Source: Pseudomonadota bacterium
GTDB lineage: Bacteria > Pseudomonadota > Gammaproteobacteria > Burkholderiales > Chitinibacteraceae
DNA: 40,814 nucleotides
Assembly (NCBI GenBank): GCA_026399755.1
Contig: JAPLQI010000115.1
Span: 1-40,814, forward strand
Reading direction: 5' to 3'
The first letter of the stretch is position 1. The number at the start of each line of letters is the position of its first letter. The notes under the pieces are model-generated. The model had not been told where the DNA came from. It saw nothing but the letters and a program-made list of their open reading frames with translations, and made no database searches. A program made the translations under genes and the position numbers. Shown one piece after another: positions 1-8,500 of the stretch.

Positions 1-79
1 AAATTACCAATTATGTCAGTTAAGGCGCTTAATCATATTGTAATTATAAATCAGTGAGTTGCGATTGATTAAAGATGTT

Positions 80-108
80 GCCGCATGCCTTGAATAAAGG
101 CAAGCGGC
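80..108. other. Imperfect hairpin downstream of the capsule operon
   Basis: An inverted repeat with arms GCCGC-A-TGCCTT and AAGGCA-A-GCGGC closes on a short AT-rich loop. It lies about 135 bases beyond the kpsS stop. No clear T-tract follows it on either strand, so it is not a textbook intrinsic terminator. It could be an mRNA 3'-end stabiliser or the edge of the adjacent dispersed repeat. Confidence 0.4.
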
Positions 109-110
109 TT

Positions 111-229
111 AAGTTGATAGGATTGGGGTGAAACCCGCCGATCCTTGCGATGAAATACTAAAAACGGCGGTTTGCACCCGCCCTACGATGACTCAATGTT
201 TGTTCATTGTGCGGTCACGGAGCCAATCC
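111..229. repeat. Copy of a dispersed palindromic repeat (GGGTGAAACCC family)
   Basis: Arms at 126-140 and 165-179 are near-perfect inverted copies (GGGTGAAACCCGCCG against the complement of CGGCGGTTTGCACCC). The left flank (AAGTTGATAGGATTGGGGTG) and right flank (CCCTACGATGACTCAATG) are also found around the copies at 18,411-18,603. So the repeated unit is longer than the palindrome and includes a conserved spacer. It lies just past kpsS and could fold into a hairpin in either transcript. Confidence 0.8.
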
Positions 230-242
230 TAGGTTCAACCCA

Positions 243-1661
243 CTACATCGCCAACATCATGATGCTATGCACAATGGTCAGAATTGAAGTGATTGAGGTA
301 TATCTACATGCGTTTTCGCCATGGCTGATTGGGGTATGCTCAGGTTTTTTGCTGATTAATGGCTCTGGCTTGGTGAATATAGGCACTTTGGGTTTTAGCT
401 GGATGGGGCTTGCAGGGGTAATCCGCTTTGCCTGTTGTGGTAGGGTGTTTTCAGGCGCATTCCAAATCAGCCCACTATACGATCCAAGCAGTTTTAGCGG
501 TTTATAAAAACTGCCATTAAGCTGAGTTTTGGCCACCAAATGATCTCTAAAGCGTAGATACAAGGCGTTATTCGGCTTGGCATTGGGGGCCGCTTGCCAG
601 AATTGATCCAGCCCGTTTTGATAGGTAAGGCCCGCAATATCGTACATTGCATTACCGCAGGTAATAGTCGGCGCGCCGTGGTGTAGGGCGGATAAGCCTA
701 CTGTGCTATTCACCACCACCACGCCACGTACATGATTAAGCAGCGTGGGTAAGTGCTGGTCGTGGATATACAGCACCCGAGCAGTCACTTTGTCTTGGCG
801 CGCTAGCTTGTTAATTAGCTTTGTGTAATCCCGATAGCCCCTATCCATTGGATGGTGCTTAAAGACCAGCAGCGTGTCTTTTGGCGCGTGTTGGGCAAAG
901 GAGTGCAACGTGTCTTCAATAAAGTGCTCCACACCATCAAAATCAGCATGTACGGTGATTTGCGAATCATTAAACACCTGCAAGGGTGCTAAAAAGAATT
1001 GTCTGTCCCAATGCGTAATCAGCTCTTCTTGTGTGCCGCGCTCTGCCCAGCGATACCATTGTTTGCGCCGTGCTGAGCGCATCCAAGGGAAAAACTCCAG
1101 TAGTGATAAAGGGCGGTGATGCTGGTAATGCCTAAAGAAAACTTTGCCTAAGGCCGCAATGCTGCCGTACCAAAATCCAAACCAAATCATCGCCCAATAG
1201 GCATTACCCACAGGCTGTTTTTTGGGAACAGCGGTTTTTTCATGATAATACGCTGGCTCGCGGGATAATTTTGAGTAAGCATTGACGCCAAATCGCTCTA
1301 GTGTAATGTAATCTGGGCGCACATAGCCTTCTTCAAATACGCCGATTTCTAAGCCGTGCTGATCAGCAATAGCGTGCGCATCTTGATGAATACGGCGGCA
1401 ATCGCCAAATAATAAAATGGCGTCAATATCTAGCCGTTTGATTAACGCCTCAAAATAAGCAGGCCAATCCTCCATCTTGCCTTGATAATTAATGGCATTG
1501 CGTGGATAAAAAAACCAATCACCGGCATTAAAATTAACTTTAAAAACTTCCGCCCCAGTATTGCGTAAATCTTTTGCTAAGCGTGCAAAGAATGTGGAAA
1601 CCGGCCCTTGTAATAACAGCACGCGTTTGCCAGCAAATGCCTGAATACCTTCATTAATCAT
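243..1661 (-). CDS. kpsS: KpsS-like capsule Kdo-linker glycosyltransferase
   Basis: A 472-residue protein of the KpsS/LipB family. Characterised members add the first beta-Kdo to lyso-phosphatidylglycerol at the cytoplasmic face, starting the poly-Kdo linker that anchors group 2 capsules. The N-terminus has the family pattern VLLLQGPVSTFF, then a GDWFFYP segment. A conserved LLFGDCRR segment and an EEGYVRPD segment follow, and VVVNSTVGLSALHHGAP is the nucleotide-sugar-binding-like motif near the C-terminal half. Its ATG overlaps the kpsC stop as ATGA, implying translational coupling. The protein is longer than typical KpsS because of a Pro/Lys-rich tail of about 70 residues whose last 25 residues look non-conserved; this end may be acquired or read-through sequence. 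Last gene of the capsule operon. Confidence 0.9.
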   Translation of the reverse strand: MINEGIQAFAGKRVLLLQGPVSTFFARLAKDLRNTGAEVFKVNFNAGDWFFYPRNAINYQGKMEDWPAYFEALIKRLDIDAILLFGDCRRIHQDAHAIADQHGLEIGVFEEGYVRPDYITLERFGVNAYSKLSREPAYYHEKTAVPKKQPVGNAYWAMIWFGFWYGSIAALGKVFFRHYQHHRPLSLLEFFPWMRSARRKQWYRWAERGTQEELITHWDRQFFLAPLQVFNDSQITVHADFDGVEHFIEDTLHSFAQHAPKDTLLVFKHHPMDRGYRDYTKLINKLARQDKVTARVLYIHDQHLPTLLNHVRGVVVVNSTVGLSALHHGAPTITCGNAMYDIAGLTYQNGLDQFWQAAPNAKPNNALYLRFRDHLVAKTQLNGSFYKPLKLLGSYSGLIWNAPENTLPQQAKRITPASPIQLKPKVPIFTKPEPLISKKPEHTPISHGENACRYTSITSILTIVHSIMMLAM

Positions 1662-3736
1662 GATTTAAACATCCAAGCTTTCGCCAATATATTAAGCTTG
1701 CGTAATTGGCGACGTACAAAGCCAACGCGCAGTTTTTCTAGCCCATTTTGGGCTTCAAGCGTATTACGGGTTTGAATAATCTGCTGCAATACCGCCTCGC
1801 AATGGGTGTAGCCTTTTAAAGACCAATCCCAATACAGCGGGTAATACAATAAAGTGCCCGCCACTAATTCATCCAGTGATAATGGCCGTGTGCGGCGAGC
1901 AAAGGCCGCGCCAGCGCTTAATACATCCTCGGTAAGCCCCCAGCCAGCGTAAAACGGCTGGCCATACACCACCACGCGCTTATTACGCAGCAGCGCATCA
2001 AAGCCGGTGAGGGACGTCATGGTATGCACCACATCGCAGGCATCGATGCAGCTGACCACCGACAGCCTAGCCTCCACAAAATCGGCAAATTGCAGCGCCT
2101 GAGCCAGAGTCAGCTTGCCCGCCCGGTTGCCCGACATCACATCCGGGTGCGGCTTGTAGACAATAAATGCGTTGGGATGCGCCGCTCTGGCCGCCTGCAG
2201 CAGGCCAAGATTGGTTTTAACATCGCTGCAACCATAGCGAATCGAAGCATCGTCTTCGACTTGGCCCGGCACCAGCACAACTTCTTGGCCAGTGCATGGC
2301 CATAGGGCGATATCACGCGGCTCTAAATTATATTTACTGATGCCATGCTCAGTGATGAACTGGCGTAGATGTTGGCTGCGCGCGCATTCTGCCGCTGAAA
2401 ACGCTGTGGTATTTAAGAGGTGTTCCAAAGCAGAAGGCTGGCTAGGATCAAAATAAATTCCCTGCTCATCCAGCACGAGCGACAGTGGGCGGATTAAATC
2501 TGAGCCCAAGCCCACCGAGCGCACAAAGCCATCCTCCATACGCAGCAGCCGCGCGCCAGATTCAGCTGCCAGCTTTGCCACGCCTTTAGGCGCTTGCCGC
2601 CCCCAAAAAACCAAGCAATCCGCCGCTTGTAGCCCTAAAGCTGCCGCCTGAGCCGCGTCTTTTACAAATAAAACCTGCCCAGCATGCAGTGACAGCAGTG
2701 GTTTGATATTCACCGCTTTCCAGCGCCTAAAACTTACACAAATCATTCGGCCAGAATAACGGTTGGCCATTTTGCGCTGCAAAATCAGCCAATCAATCAC
2801 ATCAAAAATAGTGCCGCGCTGATGGGTAAGCGGGTTTAAATAGCGGCTGTAATGGAAATACGCCGCCGCAAATAATTCATCAACAGAGCGACGCTGAGTA
2901 CGGCGCGCACAAAATTGACTATCGTCCGTTACGCCCCAGCCCGCATACCAAGGCATGCCAAACACACTGACCGGCTTGCCAGCCAGCAATGCCTCGAAAC
3001 CCATGGTGGACGTCACCACATACACTTTATCCATCTGCTCAATAAGGCTTAGCGGGTTAATTGCTTGGCGCAACACCACCGTACGCGCATCATCTTGCAC
3101 ATGGCTTAAATAACCTTGCTTGCGTCCTGACGTAACCTCTGGATGCGTCTTTACATAGACCGTAGCATCAGGATTTTCAGCGTAAGCCGCGGCCAGCATC
3201 TGGCTAAAACTAGCCGCACTTGCGCCACCCAAAGCCACGCTCATGTCGCCAGCCGTTTGATCAATCACCAGCACCCGCTGGCGATCATCGCTGCGCAGCA
3301 AAGCCAGATCCAACACCGGCGCATGATTGTATTTACTTAGCTGATGCTGCAGCAGCAAAGCTTTAGCTCGCGCCACATCCGCCGCAATACCCGCTAGCAA
3401 ATCAAGATTTGAATTAAGCAGTGTTTCTAAAGCCGAAGGGCCAGTGCAATCGTAGTAAATGCCCTCAGCATCAAGCACAAGGGCCAAAGGCGGGCTGTGC
3501 TCACCAGTATTAAACGAGCGTAAGAAACCGTCTTCTAGTGCAAGAAAAGGAAGCTGATACTTTGCCGCCAACGCACGGGATAAGCGCGTACTCGGGCGCT
3601 GGCCCCAGCCTGCAATGCTATTGAGCTGTTGTATTGAGGCAGTAGTGGTCAATCGCCGAATCTTGAATAGCGGCAGCTCAAGAAATGAAGATAAATGTGG
3701 AATAGACCAAATACCGGAAGAGCTAATTCCAATCAT
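1658..3736 (-). CDS. kpsC: KpsC-like capsule beta-Kdo transferase (two fused domains)
   Basis: A 692-residue KpsC/LipA family protein. Characterised KpsC extends the poly-Kdo linker on lyso-phosphatidylglycerol with alternating linkages, using two glycosyltransferase domains. The internal duplication is visible. LEDGFLRSFNTGEHSPP in the first half matches MEDGFVRSVGLGSDLIRP in the second. TSTMGFEALLAGKPVSVFG matches TSLTGFDALLRNKRVVVYG, each followed by a YAGWG motif. Length fits E. coli KpsC (about 675). It is followed by kpsS with a 4-base ATGA overlap and preceded, 41 bases upstream, by the AT-rich hydrolase-like gene. Its base composition matches the export genes rather than the central cassette, so it belongs to the conserved part of the locus. 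Confidence 0.93.
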   Translation of the reverse strand: MIGISSSGIWSIPHLSSFLELPLFKIRRLTTTASIQQLNSIAGWGQRPSTRLSRALAAKYQLPFLALEDGFLRSFNTGEHSPPLALVLDAEGIYYDCTGPSALETLLNSNLDLLAGIAADVARAKALLLQHQLSKYNHAPVLDLALLRSDDRQRVLVIDQTAGDMSVALGGASAASFSQMLAAAYAENPDATVYVKTHPEVTSGRKQGYLSHVQDDARTVVLRQAINPLSLIEQMDKVYVVTSTMGFEALLAGKPVSVFGMPWYAGWGVTDDSQFCARRTQRRSVDELFAAAYFHYSRYLNPLTHQRGTIFDVIDWLILQRKMANRYSGRMICVSFRRWKAVNIKPLLSLHAGQVLFVKDAAQAAALGLQAADCLVFWGRQAPKGVAKLAAESGARLLRMEDGFVRSVGLGSDLIRPLSLVLDEQGIYFDPSQPSALEHLLNTTAFSAAECARSQHLRQFITEHGISKYNLEPRDIALWPCTGQEVVLVPGQVEDDASIRYGCSDVKTNLGLLQAARAAHPNAFIVYKPHPDVMSGNRAGKLTLAQALQFADFVEARLSVVSCIDACDVVHTMTSLTGFDALLRNKRVVVYGQPFYAGWGLTEDVLSAGAAFARRTRPLSLDELVAGTLLYYPLYWDWSLKGYTHCEAVLQQIIQTRNTLEAQNGLEKLRVGFVRRQLRKLNILAKAWMFKS

Positions 3737-3777
3737 AGATATATTGCTTTTTATTTAGGGTAAGGATTATGTAGAAG

Positions 3778-5415
3778 TTAAGCGTCAATAATCACTTCAT
3801 CGCCGGTGTCTTCGGTAAATAATGAACCTTTATGGCTCATTGAAATGAGCACTTTGTATTTACCTAGTTTTAATGTGCTTATATCAATTCCTGCATAATT
3901 TGGGGTGCTAAAATATGCTTTGTCATAATTAGCCATTCCTTGGCTAATTTCTTCGCTAAGATTAGGTCGATGCCCTTGTCCAATTTTGAAAGGGACAATG
4001 ATGTGCTCTGATTGAAATATTAAGTAATAACATACATCACCCCAGTTTTTTACTTCAATACCTTTAATGGCAAATACACCTTCATAATGGATAAGGGTGC
4101 TTTTTCTCCACTTTTTATCGATTTTGAATATATTGTTTTTTGACTGTTCACCAACAACAGACCTTTTTGTTATTTTTAATTTTGAATTTTCGCTAAATAT
4201 TCTAATTTCTTCATTTTCAACGATGTTTTTGTAATCCATATCTATCGTGGTTAGTGTTTGACTTTTTAATGAAATGTGTTCATTTTTTAATTCTAAACTT
4301 ATAAAATAGGTGCCATTTTTAAGCAATGAAAGGTCAATGCCTTTTTGATTTAGTGATGTAAAGCTTCCTGAGCTGTAGTCGCAAAAATATCTATCAAAAT
4401 GATAATATGACAAGTTTTTGTTTGTTTTTGTGCTAAGCGGAAATGATAATTGGTATTCATTCTTTTCTATTACTAAATTTTGTTCAATGGAATTGTAAGA
4501 GCTGCATGGATAGCCTTTTATAAACCCATCACCTTCAGGGAAAAATAAATTATCTTTAAATGTTAATTTGTTAATATTTGAAATAATTTTCATTTTTTTA
4601 CAAAGATCAGACAAGTGCCTTTCCTTGTCGTTGCCGTCGATGGCAATATTTTTAATAATTTTATTACCGAATATTGGGAAAATTCCCGCTTCATGAGCAT
4701 AAAGAATGGATATTATTATAGGTAAATTATATCGAGTAACTACATTATGTTGCCATGCAAGGGAAGAATTGTTAAATATAAAATTAAAATTATTATACTT
4801 ACTAAATAAATCTAAATATGGTTCTATTTGTTCTTTAAATTGTTCGTCATTTGGGGATGATATTAAATATATATTTTTATCTGTGTTCGTGTCATTTTTC
4901 AAAGTGTTTGGTAGCAAATTATTAAGCAATTCTACTTTTTCGTTAGTAATTCCACCCATCATAAATTCGCCAGTTTTAGGCCAATCACTGTAAGCTGAAA
5001 AACTACCAATTTTCATTTGTGGTACACATGAAATTATATTTTTAAAATTGTATTTTAATCCATAGTATAAGGCTGAAGATCCACCTTTTGATGCGCCTAG
5101 CAATGTGCACTGATTGTGGCTTAAATTTAATCCTTTAAGAATAAATTCGATTAGTGAAATTACACTATTTTCAATAGAGAAATCCATACCTTTACATAGA
5201 TAATATGTAGCTTCACTATCAAATTCATCTTTAATCCATAGAATATTTGAGCGATTCTTTTGCAGAGTGTCGCCTTGAAAGTTGTATGTAATACTATTGG
5301 GCCAGCCAAATCCTGAAAAAATGACAATTAGATGTTGGCAGTCTAAATCTGCATGTTTAAATTTATATTTGACTACCGTATTTTCAAAAATATACTCTGA
5401 TTCATTTAATGTCAT
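3778..5415 (-). CDS. Alpha/beta-hydrolase-fold protein of the capsule cassette
   Basis: A 545-residue AT-rich gene of unknown specific function. The first 240 residues look like an alpha/beta hydrolase. A beta strand (LIVIFSGFGWPN) is followed by a nucleophile elbow G-A-S-K-G-G with Ser109. An acid candidate is Asp190 in ISSPND and a His candidate is His223 in AWQHN, which is the usual Ser-Asp-His order. The remaining 300 residues are beta-rich and contain two related segments (GIDLSLLKNGTYFISLEL and GIDISTLKLGKYKVLISM), suggesting a duplicated beta-sandwich domain. Position between the polymerase and kpsC suggests it modifies the polymer, for instance as an acyltransferase or esterase, but that is inference. 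It loosely resembles the XcbB/CpsF and Asp2 groups of surface-glycan proteins. No signal peptide is evident. Confidence 0.75.
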   Translation of the reverse strand: MTLNESEYIFENTVVKYKFKHADLDCQHLIVIFSGFGWPNSITYNFQGDTLQKNRSNILWIKDEFDSEATYYLCKGMDFSIENSVISLIEFILKGLNLSHNQCTLLGASKGGSSALYYGLKYNFKNIISCVPQMKIGSFSAYSDWPKTGEFMMGGITNEKVELLNNLLPNTLKNDTNTDKNIYLISSPNDEQFKEQIEPYLDLFSKYNNFNFIFNNSSLAWQHNVVTRYNLPIIISILYAHEAGIFPIFGNKIIKNIAIDGNDKERHLSDLCKKMKIISNINKLTFKDNLFFPEGDGFIKGYPCSSYNSIEQNLVIEKNEYQLSFPLSTKTNKNLSYYHFDRYFCDYSSGSFTSLNQKGIDLSLLKNGTYFISLELKNEHISLKSQTLTTIDMDYKNIVENEEIRIFSENSKLKITKRSVVGEQSKNNIFKIDKKWRKSTLIHYEGVFAIKGIEVKNWGDVCYYLIFQSEHIIVPFKIGQGHRPNLSEEISQGMANYDKAYFSTPNYAGIDISTLKLGKYKVLISMSHKGSLFTEDTGDEVIIDA

Positions 5416-5469
5416 AGGTGATTCTCATTGATCTGATAATTTATGAAATTATAATGAATAATTTCATTT

Positions 5470-5512
5470 CTCTTGAGGAAGATAAGGGACCATCTTCCTC
5501 AAGAGTTTTTTT
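5470..5512 (+). terminator. Strong hairpin with T-tract on the plus strand, inside the capsule operon
   Basis: A perfect 14-bp inverted repeat (CTCTTGAGGAAGAT and its complement) with an 8-base loop is followed on the plus strand by seven T residues. In that orientation it is an excellent intrinsic terminator, yet all nearby genes run on the minus strand. Read on the minus strand the hairpin is preceded by A residues and followed by AAATGAAATTATT, so termination there should be weaker. It lies in the 121-base gap between the polymerase and hydrolase-like genes. Confidence 0.75.
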
Positions 5513-5536
5513 AGGATTTTTAGTCCGGTGAAAAAT

Positions 5537-8500
5537 TTAATGATTCTTCATTAATTCGTTCTTAGAAAATATTTTATGATTTTGATTTTTTAGTAGCTGA
5601 GCAACTTGTAAGCGCTCCCATGCATATGCAGGGGCATCAGAAGGATGGAAGCGCAAGAGTGATTTCCAACTGTGAACAGTCTCTTCCCAGTCCTCACTGA
5701 GGGTGGCGAGTTCGATTCGTAGCATCCATTCCGATGTAGATTGTGGTGGCCTTACAGCTGCATCGACTAGGATGGCCAAGCCTTTTTCAATTGCCCCCGT
5801 TTTCCTATATGCCTGAGCAAGTTTGTAAACTGCTACATCAGGATTAAGAGTAACTCTCTCCCATAGTGTTACTGCGTCGTCCCAATCCTGACGAGCACTG
5901 GCTAATGTAGCTTTTTCAAGAATAACGATAGCGTCATCGGTGAAATGACTTTCAATAATTTCTAAGCTACTTGCTGCAGAATCTAAAGCGTCAGATAGCC
6001 GCTGCGCTTGCACCCATATCATTGCAATTGCTAGTGGCATAGCAGAAACGCCTTCTGGAAAAGCGCCTGCTAATTGGTTTAAAACCTTGTTCCACTGCAT
6101 GCGAGCAAAGGCTAGTTGAGCAATCTCAATTCGGCAGGCGGGGTCATTATTGGTGTGCTTTTCATACGCTGCAAGCTCTGCATGGGCTTCATCAAATAGC
6201 TCAAGCTCACGGTAAGCGCGTGCACGTAAAAGATGCCACTCTTTAGGAGTATTCTGCTGCTCTTCATCTGTGAGTGCATCAATAACGTTTTGCCATGCAG
6301 ATTCAGCGATAGCTTGCCAAGCAAGGGCAATTTGAATATCTATGCCTTCAATTTCAGAAAGTATGGCGACTATTTCTGATGTGCTATCGGCCAAATGTAG
6401 CTCTGCAAAACACAGTAAGTGGCTCTGTAAAATATCTGGGTCGGTGATATCTAGCGTCGCAAGTATTTGCTCTGCAGCAGCCCAGTTTTGCTGTGCCATC
6501 TGTAGTTGGGCTGCCTCATGTCCCCAGTCAGGCACTGTGGCGTATATGACTTTTAGCTTGAATAAATCTTGTGCAGCAATCAGCTTTCCTTTGCAGCGCA
6601 AAGCGCTAATAAAGGCTAGCTGTTCTCTTTCGATTTGAATTGAGGGAGTGCCCGCAAAACGAATTTCAAGCATTTCTAAATTGGCGAAGGCTTCAGTATT
6701 TTTTCCGGTCAAGCGTTGTGTTTGCACCCACATCAGCGCATCGGCTAGTGGCATAGCCACAACGCCTTCAGGGTAAGCACCCGCTAATTGGTTTAAAACC
6801 TTGCCCCACTGCATGCGAGCAAAGGCGAGCCGTGCGATCTCAATCCGGCAGGCTGGGTCATTATTGCTGTGCTTTTCATATGCAGCGAGTTCGTTATGGG
6901 CTTCATCCAATAGCTCAAGCTCACGGTAAGCGCGCGCACGTAAAAGATGCCATGCCTTTGGAATATCCTGTTGCTCTTCATCTGAGAGCACATGAATAAC
7001 GTTCTGCCATTCACTCTCTGCGATAGCAAGCCAAGCAAGGACAATTGGAATGTCTATTCCTTCCACCTCGGAGAGGATGGCGGCTATTTCTGCAGCGTTA
7101 TCAATTTGGCCTAATTCAGCGAAACACTGTAAGCGGCGCTGCAAAATAGCAGGGTCGGTGATATCTAGCGTCGCGAGTATGTGCTCTGCAGCTGCCCAGT
7201 TGTGATTGGCGATGTGCAGTTTAGCGGCTTCCTGCTCCCAGTCAGGCAGAGTGGCGTAAATGAACTTTAGATTAAATAAATCTTGTGCGGCTGTTAGCTT
7301 TCCTTTGCAGCGCAAAGCACCAATAAAGGCCAGTTGTTCTCTCTCTATTTGAATTGAGGGAGTGTCCGCAAAACGAATTTCGAGCATTTCTAAATTGGTA
7401 AAAGCTTCAGTATTCTTCCCGGATAAGCGCTGTGTTTGCACCCAGATCAACGCATCGGCCAGTGGCATAGCAGCAACGCCTTCTGGATAAGCGCCTGCTA
7501 ATTGCTTTAAAACCTTGCCCCACTGCATGCGAGTAAAGGCGAGTCGTGCGATCTCAATGCGGCAGGCTGGGTCATTATTGCTGTGCTTTTCATATGCAGC
7601 GAGTTCGATATGGGCTTCATCCAATAGCTCAAGTTCACGGTAAGCACGTGCACGTAAAAGATGCCACTCTTTAGGAATATTCTGTTGTTCTTCATCTGAG
7701 AGCACATGAATAACGTTCTGCCATTCACTCTCTGCGATAGCAAGCCAAGCAAGGGCAATTTGAATATCTATTCCTTCCAACTCGGAGAGGATGGCGGCTA
7801 TTTCTGCAGCGTTATCAACTTGGCCTAGCTCAGCGAAACACTGTAAGCGGCTCTGTAAAACAGTAGGGTCGGTGATATCTAGCATCGCGAGTATGTGCTC
7901 TGCAGCAGCCCAGTTGTGATTGGCGATATGTAGTTTAGCGGCTTCATGCTCCCAATCAGAAGCTGTGGCATGAATAACCTTTAGCTTGAATAAATCTTGT
8001 GCGGCAACTAGTTTTCCTTTGCAGCGTAAAGCACTAATAAAAGCTAGTTGTTCTCTCTCGATTTGAATTGAGGGAGTATCCGCAAAACGAATTTCAAGCA
8101 TTTCCAAATTGGCGAAGGCTTCAGTATTTTTGCCAGATAAGCGCTGTGCTTGCACCCACATCAGTGCATCAGCCAGAGGCATGGCAGAAATACCTTCTGG
8201 ATAAGCCCCTATTAATTGGCTTAAAACCTTGGCCCATTGTTTACGAACAAGAGCTAGGCGTGCAATTTCAATCCGGCATTTTGGGTCGTTATTACTGTGT
8301 TTTTCATATGCGGCGAGTTCCGCATGAGCTTCGTCGAATAATTCAAGCTCACGATAAGCCCTAGCACGTAATAGTTGCCATTCAGCTGGAATAGCTATCT
8401 CATCAGACGACAAGCAGTTGATGACTCGCGGCCAATTTTGTTCTGCAGCCGCCTGCCATGCTTGGATAAGCTGACGGTCGGCGTTGGAGTAAACGCATTC

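Noticed and set aside
172-507. 111-codon plus-strand ORF over the kpsS end
   Set aside because: It is antisense to the kpsS 3' end and includes part of the dispersed repeat; no family resemblance.
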